Source: Clostridia bacterium
GTDB lineage: Bacteria; Bacillota; Clostridia; TANB77; CAG-508
Direction: 5' to 3'
Assembly: GCA_022799315.1 (NCBI GenBank)
Contig: JAAWOE010000001.1
Span: 98,818 to 162,817 of the forward strand
DNA length: 64,000 nucleotides
Shown: positions 1 through 10,395 of the stretch, piece by piece
Layout of the letters: every line of letters starts with the position of its first letter
How positions within the stretch are numbered: position 1 is the first letter of the stretch
Notes under the pieces: generated by a model
Seen by the model: the letters and a program-made list of their open reading frames with translations, nothing else
Databases searched by the model: none
Told to the model about the DNA's origin: nothing
Made by a program: the position numbers and the translations under genes

Positions 1-298
1 GATGATGTTTTTTGGAATAAATAACATCGTTCAAATTATTTGAATCAACTACTAAGATAATGATATTTTCTTTACCTATTCGATTAATTGCATTCTTCAA
101 AACATTTATACAAAATGTAATGGAAGTAATTGAATCTAATATTATTACTTTTTCTTCTGTTTTTATTTGATAAATTAAAGAGTTCAATTTATCTGATGAT
201 ACGTTTGTTACTTCGATATCTAGTCCTTTTTCTAATGCCACATTTAATAAGCTATCATATAAAATATCATTATCATTAGCAATTATTACTTTAATCAT
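1..298 (-). CDS. Response-regulator-receiver-like protein, N-terminal part (runs off window)
   Basis: Minus-strand reading from ATG at 298: MIKVIIANDNDILYDSLLNVALEKGLDIEVTNVSSDKLNSLIYQ...IIILVVDSNN; CheY-like pattern; SD GGAGG upstream. Confidence 0.55.
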   Translation of the reverse strand, partial: MIKVIIANDNDILYDSLLNVALEKGLDIEVTNVSSDKLNSLIYQIKTEEKVIILDSITSITFCINVLKNAINRIGKENIIILVVDSNNLNDVIYSKKHH

Positions 299-394
299 AA
301 TAATTCCCTCCTATAATGAATTTAATAAAATTATCTTATCATAAATTATAGACCATGACAACCAATTAGAGAAAACAGAAAATTCGACAAAATA

Positions 395-434
395 TGCGTA
401 TTTTTGCGTATTTATGCTTATTAATGCGTATTTT
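395..434. repeat. Four 10-bp phased direct repeats TGCGTATTTW (third degenerate), flanked by ATGACAACCAA(A)TTA copies
   Basis: TGCGTATTTT TGCGTATTTA TGCTTATTAA TGCGTATTTT; flanking 355-368 and 435-449. Confidence 0.8.
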
Positions 435-701
435 ATGACAACCAAATTAAAACATTATATGATTTTTTCTAGGACAATAGTCTATAAGATTAAAGAAAGT
501 ATATTAATTAACACAAGAAAAAATAATTAACTTACTAAAGAATAATTAGTTACAAAATGACTTTGTTTTATAGACTATTTTTGTATTGGAGGAAAAGATA
601 TGATTTAAACAAATTAAATAGAATCAGATAATAAATATAAGTTAATAGCTTTCTTTGACTTGTAGACATTTGTTCAATTTGAAAAGATTGGAGAATGTAA
701 A

Positions 702-1136
702 ATGGAAAGAAAAGACTATTTACTAAAAGAGTTATCAAAGGAGGAAAAATCATATTTAAAATCATTAGTAATAAATGTTAGGAAAAAATATATAAGAGAT
801 AATTACGAAAGCTTGAATAATCAATATGTAGATTTATATGGTTGCATTAATTTAGAAAGTGAATCTGTACTAGATGTTGTTATCAATAAATGTGAAAATG
901 AAATAAAATCTGCTATGGAATTTGAAAAAATAATATCTAATGAAAAATTGTATAATATTATAAAAACATTATCTTTAAAAGAAAAGATAGTGCTTTTTTC
1001 GTTATATAAGGAACATAAAAGTATAAATCAAACAGCATTAGAAATGAAAATAGAAAGAACAACAGCTTGGAGGATAAAAACAAAGGCATTAGACAAAATT
1101 GTAAAGGGATTGTTAGGAGGTAATCAAAGTGTTTAA
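702..1136 (+). CDS. Sigma-70-like/HTH regulator of mobile element
   Basis: ORF 144 aa with C-terminal region-4-like HTH (LSLKEKIVLFSLYKEHKSINQTALEMKIERTTAWRIKTKAL). Confidence 0.55.
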   Translation: MERKDYLLKELSKEEKSYLKSLVINVRKKYIRDNYESLNNQYVDLYGCINLESESVLDVVINKCENEIKSAMEFEKIISNEKLYNIIKTLSLKEKIVLFSLYKEHKSINQTALEMKIERTTAWRIKTKALDKIVKGLLGGNQSV

Positions 1137-1296
1137 TGAATTTAAGTTAAAAGATAAAGAAGTAATAAAAATAATTAATGATTATAAACCATTAATATTA
1201 AAAGAAAGTACACTTAACGAAGGAATTGATGAAGATTTAATGCAAGAAATAGAATTAGAAATTTTCAGAGTTTTAACAAAAAATAGAAAAAGATGA
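1129..1296 (+). CDS. Small helix-turn-helix-type protein, conjugative-transposon Orf8-like
   Basis: GTG start overlapping the upstream gene, SD GGAGG; FNEFKLKDKEVIKIINDYKPLILKESTLNEGIDEDLMQEIELEIFRVLTKNRKR. Confidence 0.5.
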   Translation: MFNEFKLKDKEVIKIINDYKPLILKESTLNEGIDEDLMQEIELEIFRVLTKNRKR

Positions 1297-1374
1297 GAAA
1301 ATTTTAAAAAGTTGCAACATTATTAAAAAAATTTGGACTTCTATTAATAAATAAAGAAATGGAGGTACAAATTT

Positions 1375-1587
1375 ATGGAAATGAAAAACGAAAATAAAGA
1401 TACATCTGAGTTAGATCTTATAACTGCTTATGCTCAAATGGTATTCTTTACTTTGAAAAATAGTGAAACAGAAATTACACCCAAATCAATAAAGGCGGAA
1501 ATAAAAATGTTTTATGATAAATTTGGAAATAAAGAAGTAAAGAGATTAGCCAATATTATCATGAAAGAAAAGAGGGAGAAAAAGTAA
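1375..1587 (+). CDS. Hypothetical protein of mobile element
   Basis: 70-aa ORF with upstream GGAGG. Confidence 0.5.
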   Translation: MEMKNENKDTSELDLITAYAQMVFFTLKNSETEITPKSIKAEIKMFYDKFGNKEVKRLANIIMKEKREKK

Positions 1588-1588
1588 A

Positions 1589-1747
1589 ATGTTAAAGTAT
1601 ATTATTTTTTCTGTGATCTCTTTTCTGCTTGGTATTTTTGCAAAAGAGATTATAGAATTATTAGAAAAGAAGAAAAGATATAAAAAAATCAAACCTTTAA
1701 ATAAACAAGATTTTAAACAAGCAATGAAAAATTTAGAAATTAAGTAG
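1589..1747 (+). CDS. Small membrane-anchored protein
   Basis: MLKYIIFSVISFLLGIFAKEIIELLEKKKRYKKIKPLNKQDFKQAMKNLEIK; N-terminal TM segment. Confidence 0.45.
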   Translation: MLKYIIFSVISFLLGIFAKEIIELLEKKKRYKKIKPLNKQDFKQAMKNLEIK

Positions 1748-1836
1748 AGTTTTTTAGCTCTATTAATTTCTTCATGCAAAAAAAGTGTTAGCAAAAAGTT
1801 GCATAATAAATATGCAAAGCTAGAAAGGTTTATGTT

Positions 1837-2256
1837 TTGGATATTAAGGAAGAAATACTTGATTTATATTTTAATGAAAAAATGAAACAGAAAGATATAG
1901 CTAATATTTTGAAAATTTCAAAATATAAAGTATCAAGAACTGTTTCAAAACATATTGATTACCAAAAAGAAAAAGAAGATAGAAAAAGAACGAATTATAA
2001 TAAACACAAAAAAGAAACTAAAAAGCTTATATATCAAAAAAGAGCTAATCAGCAAATTGAAAATATAATAATAAGATTACAGCATGTTCAAGCTAGTCGA
2101 GAATTATCTAGTAATATGCAAATTAGCAATCGTGCATTTAAAAAATGTAATTCATCGATTTATAGATATAATCCTAAAACTAAAACATATAAATTAAAAA
2201 GTGGAATTAATGTTACATATGATGTTCCTAAAAGCATAAATTGGAAAGGATTATAG
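1837..2256 (+). CDS. HTH-domain DNA-binding protein
   Basis: TTG start; IKEEILDLYFNEKMKQKDIANILKISKYKVSRTVSKH is an HTH. Confidence 0.5.
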   Translation: MDIKEEILDLYFNEKMKQKDIANILKISKYKVSRTVSKHIDYQKEKEDRKRTNYNKHKKETKKLIYQKRANQQIENIIIRLQHVQASRELSSNMQISNRAFKKCNSSIYRYNPKTKTYKLKSGINVTYDVPKSINWKGL

Positions 2257-2260
2257 TATT

Positions 2261-2416
2261 ATGATAGTAAAAGAATATATAGACGAAAAGACTAAAATAA
2301 GGATTCACGATGATTTCTGTTCAACTAAAGAAAAAGAAAATGAAGTGAAAGAAATTATTATAAGTCTATTTATAAAAAATATTAATAAAAGTTCTGAAAA
2401 GATTTGCAAACAATAA
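2261..2416 (+). CDS. Small hypothetical protein
   Basis: 51-aa ORF MIVKEYIDEKTKIRIHDDFCSTKEKENEVKEIIISLFIKNINKSSEKICKQ between HTH gene and recombinase. Confidence 0.4.
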   Translation: MIVKEYIDEKTKIRIHDDFCSTKEKENEVKEIIISLFIKNINKSSEKICKQ

Positions 2417-2486
2417 AAAGTAATGCTAAACTCACACACAAGACATTATAATATAAAGAAAAATAGATAGATAGGAAGGGGGAATA

Positions 2487-4079
2487 TTGGAAGACATAAT
2501 TATAAGCTACAGTGATGTAGTAGACTTTAGCAATGGTGATCATGCAATCTATTTAAGAAAATCTAGAGCTGATGTAGAAGCGGAAGCTAGAGGCGAAGGA
2601 GAAACATTAGCAAGACATTTAAAAATATTATTAGAATTAGCCAGAAAAACAAAAATAAGAATAGGGAAAATTTACTATGAGATTGTAAGTGGAGAAAGCA
2701 TAGCAGATAGACCACAAATACAAGAATTATTAGAGGATGTAAAACTAACAAGATGGAAGGGCGTTCTTGTAGTAGAAGTAGAAAGATTAGCTCGTGGTAA
2801 TACAAAGGATCAAGGAATTGTGGCAGAAGCTTTTAGTATATCTAGTACAAAAATAGTAACTCCTATTAAAGTTTATGATCCAGATAATGAATATGATGAA
2901 GAATACTTTGAGTTTGGATTGTTCATGTCAAGAAGGGAATATAAAGTAATTAATAGGAGACTACAAAGAGGAAGACTTGCATCTGTAAACGAAGGTAAAT
3001 ATGTTGGAAGTGTTGCACCTTTTGGGTGGGATAAAGTAAAAATAAAAAATGATAGCGGATATACACTAGGAGTTAATTCTGAAACCAAGACTGTACAAAT
3101 CGCGTTTGATTTATATGCATATAATGATATCTCATTGGGAGATCTTGCAAAACAGTTAGATAGTAGAGGGCTAAAGCCAAGAAAGACAAAAAAATGGAAA
3201 GTATCTACAATAAGGGACATGTTAAGAAATCCAGTACATATTGGTATGATAAAATGGAAGGCTAGAGAAGAAAAAAAAGAATACAAGAATGGAACAGTTA
3301 AAAAAACAAGACCTCGAAACAAAAATCATATCTTAGTGAAAGGATTACATTCTGCAATTATAAAAAAAGAAGTTTGGGACATGGTACAGCAAAAATTGAA
3401 TACTCATAAAGCACCTGTACAAGAGAACAATGTTGTAAAAAATCCATTAGCAGGATTAGTTCGCTGTTCTAAATGTGGCTCAATCATGCAAAGAAGACCA
3501 TATAACGCAAAAGGATGGGATGATACACTAATATGCCAAAATAACGAATGCGATAATGTTAGTTCAAAACTTTATATTGTAGAAAATAAAATTATTTCAT
3601 CACTAAGAGAATGGTTGAAAGAGTATAAAATAGATTTTCAAGAAAATATCAATGCAATAGAAAATCAAAAAATAATGATGAGCGAAAAAGCTATTAAAGA
3701 ATTAGAAAAAGAGCTAGAGATACAAAATAAAAAACTTTCAAATGTATATGACTTTTTTGAAGATGGTACTTATACAAAAGAAATGTTTGTAGAAAGAAGT
3801 AGGTGCATTTCAGAACAAATTACTAATATAAAAACTAATATTGAAAAACAAGAAAAAGAGATTTCAGAGGAAAATATAAGAACAGAAAATAAAAAGAAGA
3901 TAATACCACAAGTCGAAAATGTAATAGATTTATATGATACTCTAGAAACACCAGAGGAAAAGAATTTACTATTAAAAACAGTAGTAAAAGAAATTAAATA
4001 TTTAAAAACAGAGAAATCAATAAAGAAAAATTCTGATCCAACAAACTTTGAATTAGATATATATCCAAAAGTAGGATAA
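2487..4079 (+). CDS. Large serine recombinase (resolvase + recombinase + zinc ribbon domains)
   Basis: AIYLRKSRADVEAE...VVEVERLARGNTKDQG...GYTLGVNSETKTVQIAFDLYA...LAGLVRCSKCGSIMQRR...coiled-coil C-terminus; SD GGAAGGGGG, TTG start. Confidence 0.92.
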   Translation: MEDIIISYSDVVDFSNGDHAIYLRKSRADVEAEARGEGETLARHLKILLELARKTKIRIGKIYYEIVSGESIADRPQIQELLEDVKLTRWKGVLVVEVERLARGNTKDQGIVAEAFSISSTKIVTPIKVYDPDNEYDEEYFEFGLFMSRREYKVINRRLQRGRLASVNEGKYVGSVAPFGWDKVKIKNDSGYTLGVNSETKTVQIAFDLYAYNDISLGDLAKQLDSRGLKPRKTKKWKVSTIRDMLRNPVHIGMIKWKAREEKKEYKNGTVKKTRPRNKNHILVKGLHSAIIKKEVWDMVQQKLNTHKAPVQENNVVKNPLAGLVRCSKCGSIMQRRPYNAKGWDDTLICQNNECDNVSSKLYIVENKIISSLREWLKEYKIDFQENINAIENQKIMMSEKAIKELEKELEIQNKKLSNVYDFFEDGTYTKEMFVERSRCISEQITNIKTNIEKQEKEISEENIRTENKKKIIPQVENVIDLYDTLETPEEKNLLLKTVVKEIKYLKTEKSIKKNSDPTNFELDIYPKVG

Positions 4080-4181
4080 GATAAATAAGAATAGAAAAAC
4101 ATATTAATACTTTCATATAAAATGGCTTTTAAAGCCATAAATTTTTTAAAAATTTTTAATTGATAACAAAACGGGACTTAC

Positions 4182-4670
4182 GAATTAGCCCATTTAGAGA
4201 TGGTAGGAAGTATAGTACACCAACTAACAGATGGAGTATGCCCAGAAGAACTTGCAAAAGCTGGACTTGGAGCATATTATACAGATCATGGTGTAGATGT
4301 ATATCCTCAATCTGCTGCAGGAGTACCTTTTACAGCAGCATATATTGCAGCTAAGGGCGATCCAATTGCAAACTTACAAGAAGATTTAGCAGCAGAACAA
4401 AAAGCAAGAGCAACTTATGAAAAATTAATAGATCTTTGTAAGGATGATCCAGATGTAGTAGATCCACTTCGTTTCTTACGTCAAAGAGAAGTAGTTCACT
4501 TCCAAAGATTTGGAGAAGCATTACGTGGAGTGCAAGATAAACTTGCAGAGAAAAAGTTCTATATGAATGGTTGTAAAAATATGAACAACAATAATTGCAA
4601 CTGTTTAAACGAATTTAATAGTGTAAACAATTATAATGTTTGCGATAGCTTATGCAATTGTAATAAATAA
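4182..4670 (+). pseudogene. cotJC: 3' part of CotJC/manganese-catalase-family spore coat gene, 5' part displaced by the element
   Basis: ELAHLEMVGSIVHQLTDG...DHGVDVYPQSAAGVPFTAAYIAAKGDPIANLQEDLAAEQKARATYEKLI...RFLRQREVVHFQRFGEAL; reading frame interrupted by stops just upstream at the junction. Confidence 0.85.
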
Positions 4671-4824
4671 TTAATAGAGAGATTTCATTAAAAGAAATCT
4701 CTCTATTTGTTTAAATACATAAAATAAAAGACAAAATGGACTTTTTTGAAAACTTATGTTAAAATATAATTAGGTGTTATGTAAATGTTAGTAAACAATA
4801 GCAAATGTTAAGGAGGAAGAAAGT

Positions 4825-5220
4825 ATGACAACAGAAAGCAAAAGCAACTGGAATATCGATTTGGCATGTGGATTTGACAAAACAATGTGGAATGCTATGC
4901 AGCAGCAACGGATTGGAAAGAAGCTTCGTGTAGAAATCGTTGCAGAGCTGCCGAAAGAAGATGAAGCAGAATTCTTCGCAAGCTGCACGGCGTGGTCCTA
5001 CCATGAGCAGAACTATCGGTTCTATATCCACGACAATGGTGAAGAAACGGTGATTTCTGTTTATCAGGAAGATATGAGCGCAAGAAAAGCGGGATCAGCA
5101 GTTGTGATTGAGTTGGATACAGCAATTTCTATCCTCGAACACAAATGCTGCTATCAGCAGTTAAGAGACTGCTGCGATGAGATGGCAAGATTCTTATTTG
5201 CAAACAGGATCTGGAAGTGA
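4825..5220 (+). CDS. Compositionally atypical hypothetical protein (131 aa), paralogue-like to 51544..51930
   Basis: SD AAGGAGG; higher GC than surroundings; followed by GGACGC...GCGTCC hairpin; C-terminus DEMARFLFANRIWK. Confidence 0.75.
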   Translation: MTTESKSNWNIDLACGFDKTMWNAMQQQRIGKKLRVEIVAELPKEDEAEFFASCTAWSYHEQNYRFYIHDNGEETVISVYQEDMSARKAGSAVVIELDTAISILEHKCCYQQLRDCCDEMARFLFANRIWK

Positions 5221-5399
5221 ATATGATGTGCTAACAAAGGACGCTCTGTTTATCAGGGCGTCCTATTCATGTTTAAATTATAAAAACAATAAAATCTTAA
5301 TAATTTATGGATTGATTTTGAAAATATTTGTGATAGAATATTTTAGGTTAAGAATAATTATTAAAAATTAAGATGAAATAGTAAAGGGGATAATTAGAA

Positions 5400-6272
5400 A
5401 TGAAAAAGAAAATTCTAATAATAAGTAGCATAATAATATTAGTTTTAATTTTAATTGGAACATATTTGTACTTTTTTAACAAAAATGTTTTATATAATAT
5501 TTATGATGGAATAAAATATGTAAAACAAGCGCTAGAAGTTAATTTGTCTAGCGAGTACAAGCCAGTAGATAAGACAAAAACATATTATAAGAATGAGAAA
5601 AATTTAAGAATACCAATTTTATTGTACCATGAAATAACTACAAAACAACCAGAAAGAAAATTAGCATATATGCAAACGACAAAAGATAATTTTGAAAAAC
5701 AGGTTTCTGGAATATTAGAATATGGATATACAGTTATTTCTTATAATGACTTAATTGCATATAATAATGGAGAAAAAGCATTACCAGAAAAAGTTGTGCT
5801 AATAGATTTTGATGATGGATATATTGGAAATTACCAAAATGCATTTGAAGTTATAAAAAAATATAATATTCCTGTAAGTATATATGTAGTAGATGATTTA
5901 GTTGGAACACCAGGATATTTTAATTGGGAACAGGCAAAAGAAATGAGCGATACAGGGCTTGTAAGTATAAATACTCATGGAAAAACACATATTTTTTATA
6001 ATAAAGAAACACCAGAAACTTTAAAAGAACATATAGAGTATGCACATGCCAAGATAGAAGAAAACTTGCAAAAACAAGTAACAAAAGTCTTCACATATCC
6101 ATATGGAGCATATACTGATGAACATCTAGAAATTTTAAAAAATGCAGGATTTGTTCAAAATCTAACAAATGACGAAATAAACAATTCTGATACTTTAAAC
6201 TTATATGGCTTAAGTAGAATTTATGTAATGAATCATTATTCTAAATATAAAGTTCTAAAAATGATAAAATAG
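5400..6272 (+). CDS. Polysaccharide deacetylase family protein
   Basis: ILLYHEIT...VVLIDFDDGYIGNYQNAFEVIKKYNIPVSIYVV...TYPYGAYTDEHLEILKNAGF. Confidence 0.9.
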   Translation: MKKKILIISSIIILVLILIGTYLYFFNKNVLYNIYDGIKYVKQALEVNLSSEYKPVDKTKTYYKNEKNLRIPILLYHEITTKQPERKLAYMQTTKDNFEKQVSGILEYGYTVISYNDLIAYNNGEKALPEKVVLIDFDDGYIGNYQNAFEVIKKYNIPVSIYVVDDLVGTPGYFNWEQAKEMSDTGLVSINTHGKTHIFYNKETPETLKEHIEYAHAKIEENLQKQVTKVFTYPYGAYTDEHLEILKNAGFVQNLTNDEINNSDTLNLYGLSRIYVMNHYSKYKVLKMIK

Positions 6273-6310
6273 AAATTAAATAAGCACCTTGTAAAGGTGC
6301 TTATTTAATT

Positions 6311-7543
6311 TTATAGATTTACAATTGGATGAGTATAATCTAAGTTACTTGAAGAATCATAATCATAGCCTAGAGTATATATATCTGTAGCAAAAATATC
6401 TTTTGCTAACATGTTTTTTAAAATTCTATTGTTTGAAGTTTCCATATATCTTTTTACAGAAGTTACAATATCCAATTTTGGATTTGCATGGCTAATTCCA
6501 GAAAGCAATTCTTTACCTTTATCATTAAAGCCAAGTACACGTGCATATGGGATTACTTTTCTAGAATCTTGTATATCTTTTTTTGTTATTCCTAGCAAGC
6601 AGTATACTAAAATTCTTCTTAATCTTGTTGTAGTATAACGTTTGCTCTTTACTATACTGATTAATTCATCAATTGTATTACAAGAATTAGCAGCATTTTT
6701 AATTGAATATTCTAATCCCTCAGATACATCTGGTAAATTAGCAATTTCTGAAACTGACATTTTTCTTAAGTTATAAATTATTTCTTTTTCAAATTTAGAT
6801 AAGCTTGATACTGTTTTTCCAGACCTTAAGCAATCATACATTATATCAAAAGATGATTTTGGCATTGCTTGTCTTAAACTCCAAACGTCATTTGTCATTG
6901 CAATTTTTCTAATAGCAGTTGCACTAGCAAAGCCATCTACGATTTCTGTGCTATTATAATCAACTTTATTTCTGTTTATACTAACTGGCACAATAGAACT
7001 TTTATATTTTTTTAATGCTTTTAGATATTCTATTGCTAAAATATTATTAGGACTAGATAAGATATTTGCATATTTTCTTATATCATTTAAATACATAAGT
7101 AGAGCATTTTCTCTTGCTTTAGGATATGAAAAACCTTTACTTAATTCATGATTTAATACAGATACAAATTCTTTAGGTTCATGAAATAGTACGTCCGCAA
7201 ATTCATTAAGAGTATTTACATCACAAAGTTCACTGCCAAAAGAAATATAATCTACAATGTTAAAAGAGTTTAACATTTTGATTCCACCTTCTGCAAAGTT
7301 CTCTGCGCTAGAAATACTATATAATAGAGGTAATTCAATTACTAAATCTGCACCATTTTTAATAGCCATTTCAGCTTTAGACCATTTATCAACTAAAGAA
7401 GTATCACCACGTTGAACAAAGTTACCACTAATAATAGCAACTACATAATCTGCATTTACAGCTTTTTTTGATTCATTAATATGGTACAAATGACCATTAT
7501 GAAATGGATTATATTCAGCTATGATGCCAAGTACTTTATTCAT
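6311..7543 (-). CDS. tmcAL: tRNA(Met) cytidine acetate ligase TmcAL
   Basis: GIIAEYNPFHNGHLYHI...GNFVQRGDTSLVDKWSKAEMAIKNGADLVIELP. Confidence 0.92.
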   Translation of the reverse strand: MNKVLGIIAEYNPFHNGHLYHINESKKAVNADYVVAIISGNFVQRGDTSLVDKWSKAEMAIKNGADLVIELPLLYSISSAENFAEGGIKMLNSFNIVDYISFGSELCDVNTLNEFADVLFHEPKEFVSVLNHELSKGFSYPKARENALLMYLNDIRKYANILSSPNNILAIEYLKALKKYKSSIVPVSINRNKVDYNSTEIVDGFASATAIRKIAMTNDVWSLRQAMPKSSFDIMYDCLRSGKTVSSLSKFEKEIIYNLRKMSVSEIANLPDVSEGLEYSIKNAANSCNTIDELISIVKSKRYTTTRLRRILVYCLLGITKKDIQDSRKVIPYARVLGFNDKGKELLSGISHANPKLDIVTSVKRYMETSNNRILKNMLAKDIFATDIYTLGYDYDSSSNLDYTHPIVNL

Positions 7544-7680
7544 AAAATTTACCTCCTATATTGCAATATTAAACCAATTACTGATATAATATCATAAATA
7601 AGAATATTTTTCAAATATTTATTTAAAATTATGAGAAATTTAGCATTTTTATATAAAATAATGTAAAAATTGGAGGAAAA

Positions 7681-8115
7681 ATGGAAGAAGTTATAATATA
7701 TACAGATGGTGCATGCTCTGGAAATCCTGGACCTGGAGGTTGGGGAAGCATATTAATGTGTAAAGGAAATACTAAAGAAATATCAGGTGGTAAAAAAGAT
7801 ACAACTAATAATGTAATGGAATTAACAGCAGTTATAGAAGCATTAAAACTATTAAAGTTCAAATGTAAAGTAAACTTATATAGTGATAGTGCATATGTTG
7901 TTAATGCATTTAACCAAAAATGGATTTATGGATGGATGAAAAATGGTTGGAAAAATGCAAGCAAGGAGCCTGTGAAAAACAAAGAGTTATGGCAAGAATT
8001 ATATGAATTAACAAAGGTACATAATGTTACCTTTATTAAAGTAAAAGGACATAGCGACAATGAGTACAATAATCGTTGCGATGAAATGGCAAGAGAAGCG
8101 ATAAAAGAATTATAA
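7681..8115 (+). CDS. rnhA: Ribonuclease HI
   Basis: [19 protein letters not shown]...[13 protein letters not shown]...SDSAYVVNA...[17 protein letters not shown]. Confidence 0.96.
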   Translation: MEEVIIYTDGACSGNPGPGGWGSILMCKGNTKEISGGKKDTTNNVMELTAVIEALKLLKFKCKVNLYSDSAYVVNAFNQKWIYGWMKNGWKNASKEPVKNKELWQELYELTKVHNVTFIKVKGHSDNEYNNRCDEMAREAIKEL

Positions 8116-8192
8116 ATAAAAAAATAATGAATTTTATGTGCATGGTCGATAAATGCCCACAACTTAAGGAAGAATAATTGAAATTAAAGATA

Positions 8193-8296
8193 TGTAGGGG
8201 AATTCTTGAACGCCCCAAAAACTTCAGGGAGGCATACTAAATAGTATTCGTTTAAGTATTTTTGCTGAAGTTTGGGCGATTAAAATCGCCCCTACA
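8193..8296. repeat. Imperfect inverted-repeat intergenic element with TGTAGGGG...CCCCTACA ends
   Basis: TGTAGGGG at 8193-8200 and CCCCTACA at 8289-8296; internal CCCCAAAaACTTCAG / CTGAAGTTTGGG. Confidence 0.65.
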
Positions 8297-8349
8297 AATG
8301 AGTATCTCTTAAATTTTGGACATTTATTCTAAAACGAATCATAAACCTC

Positions 8350-9114
8350 CTAATTACATTCTACATTTTCAACTAGATCTTGCCAGTATTTTTTAGGCAT
8401 AAATTGCATTCTCAATCTAGAATTTTTTCTTTCTTTAATTCCAATAGAGTGATAAAAACAATTCCATAAATTTTGATAATACAATTCTTCTTCTGGCAAG
8501 GAGGAGATTTTTATATTGCTAGCCTCTGTAATTAAATATTCTTTTGTATTATATAAAAGTGCAATGTTTCTATTTTTGTCATGAATTATAAAGTTTTCGT
8601 TTGGCAAGCGAGATATAAAATGGTGACCTAATAATTCTAATACATTATTATCTGGATGGATTTTTGCATAAAACATTCCATTTTGTAATTTCATAAATCT
8701 AACTAATCCACACAATCTATGATATTCTCCAAAAACACGTTTTTTTGTTTTTTCCATATTTAAAACAATATCATTTGTTAATAGATGGTCAATTTTATTA
8801 CCTATTTCAAAACCTAAAAGTAGATATTTTACAATAGTAATTTCTTTATTTGGAATGTTTGATAAAAAAACATTATAAGCAGTAGATAAAGCATGGAAGG
8901 AAATATTTTTTACTATTCCATTATAAATTCGTTTGGATTTTTCAAAATCTGTTTCTAATAATTCATAATTACAAAATAAATCAATTTCAAATTCAGAAGT
9001 AACAATCCTGTTAGGAATAATTTTTGAAATGTAACTATTAAAAACAATAGTAAGTAATCCATCAAAAGTACCATCATAAATATATGCAGTATCTATAAAT
9101 TTCCAGTTAAACAT
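8350..9114 (-). CDS. Putative DNA metabolism/repair protein (TIGR03915-type)
   Basis: Directly downstream of the radical SAM partner; GEYHRLCGLVRFMKLQNGMFYAKIHPDNNVLELLGHHFISRLPNENFIIHDKNR. Confidence 0.8.
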   Translation of the reverse strand: MFNWKFIDTAYIYDGTFDGLLTIVFNSYISKIIPNRIVTSEFEIDLFCNYELLETDFEKSKRIYNGIVKNISFHALSTAYNVFLSNIPNKEITIVKYLLLGFEIGNKIDHLLTNDIVLNMEKTKKRVFGEYHRLCGLVRFMKLQNGMFYAKIHPDNNVLELLGHHFISRLPNENFIIHDKNRNIALLYNTKEYLITEASNIKISSLPEEELYYQNLWNCFYHSIGIKERKNSRLRMQFMPKKYWQDLVENVECN

Positions 9115-10395
9115 TTTATAGTATCCTCCTTTGTTGGATTCAAATTATCAAAAAGCGATAATTGTTTTGAGGTATTAAAAATAGGTACTGATTTTCGCTC
9201 TTGATATAATAAGTTTGTTTCAATAAAAGAATGATTTAAATAATTTGCATGGTTAAAATATTTTCCATCACAGGTAATAAAATAAATGGCACGTTTCAAA
9301 ACAACTCCCAAACCTTTTAAATTATCAAAATTCAAATTAAAATTTCTTCTTGCACGTATAATACGTTTTGCTGAAGTAACACCAATTCCAGGGACACGAA
9401 GCAGAGTGTAAAAATCAGCTTTATTTATATCAATTGGAAAACACTCTAAATGTCTTAATGCCCATTCACATTTTGGGTCTAACAAATTATTAAAATTAGG
9501 ATGTGTTTCATCTAATAGTTCTTCTGCTTTAAAACCATAGAAACGTAGTAGCCAATCAGCTTGATAAAGCCTGTTTTCACGAAGTAGAGGAGGTGCTTCT
9601 AAGCTAGGAAGATTTTTATCATTGTTTATAGAAACATAAGCTGAATAGTAAACTCTTTTTAAAGAGAATTTTTTATACAAACTTTCAGATAGCTTTAGTA
9701 TTTTTAAATCAGATTCTGGACTTGCTCCTACCATCATTTGAGTTGTTTGACCGCGCAGGAACAAAGCGATTCTTATAATTTGATTTTTCTTCTCTAGAGA
9801 TTGCAATATTAGTAGAAATATGATTCATAGGGGTAAAAATTCCTGCTTTTTCCTTTTGAGGTGCTAATAGTTTTAAACTATCATTAGAGGGAAGCTCTAT
9901 ATTAATACTCATACGGTCGGCAAGATTTCCTACTTGGCTGATTAATTCAGAGCTTGCTCCAGGAATTGCTTTTACATGAATATAACCATTGAAATGGTAT
10001 TCATTTCGTAAAATATAAATTGCTTTGTATAATTGCTCCATTGTAAAGTTGGGTGACTTTATAACAGATGAACTTAAAAAAAGCCCTTCAATATAATTAC
10101 GTTTATAAAATTCTATTGTAAGATCTGCAATTTCTCTTGGTGTGAATGCTGCTCTAGGAACACTATTAGAAGAACGATTAATACAATATTTACAATCATA
10201 AATACATACATTTGTCATTAAAATTTTTAATAAAGAAATACATCTGCCATCACTTGCCCAACTATGGCAAATACCAGAGACCTTACCATTACCAATACCA
10301 TTTTTGCTATTTACTCTTTTACTGCCACTAGAACTACAAGAAACATCATATTTTGCAGCATCTGACAATATTTTCAATTTATCAATTATATCCAT
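9093..10395 (-). CDS. Putative DNA modification/repair radical SAM protein (TIGR03916-type); frame broken at CGG 9751-9753
   Basis: Two overlapping ORFs, CX3CX2C (CIYDCKYC) and helix-hairpin-helix C-terminal half; removing one C (GCG C|GGT) joins ...KNRFVPA-G-QTTQMMVGASPESD... Confidence 0.85.

Larger units (their letters stand above)
1..4181. mobile_element. Right end of an integrative element ending inside cotJC
   Basis: Small HTH/sigma-like ORFs typical of conjugative elements, then a large serine recombinase immediately before a gene remnant whose homology begins abruptly at GAATTAGCCCATTTAGAGATG. Confidence 0.75.

Noticed and set aside
4170-4176. CGGG at the cotJC junction as another CGG frameshift site
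   Set aside because: CGG is not in the cotJC reading frame (AAC GGG ACT), and the discontinuity is a whole-gene junction, not a 1-nt shift.
4160-4354. 64-aa plus ORF overlapping the cotJC remnant
   Set aside because: Out-of-frame translation of the conserved cotJC sequence.
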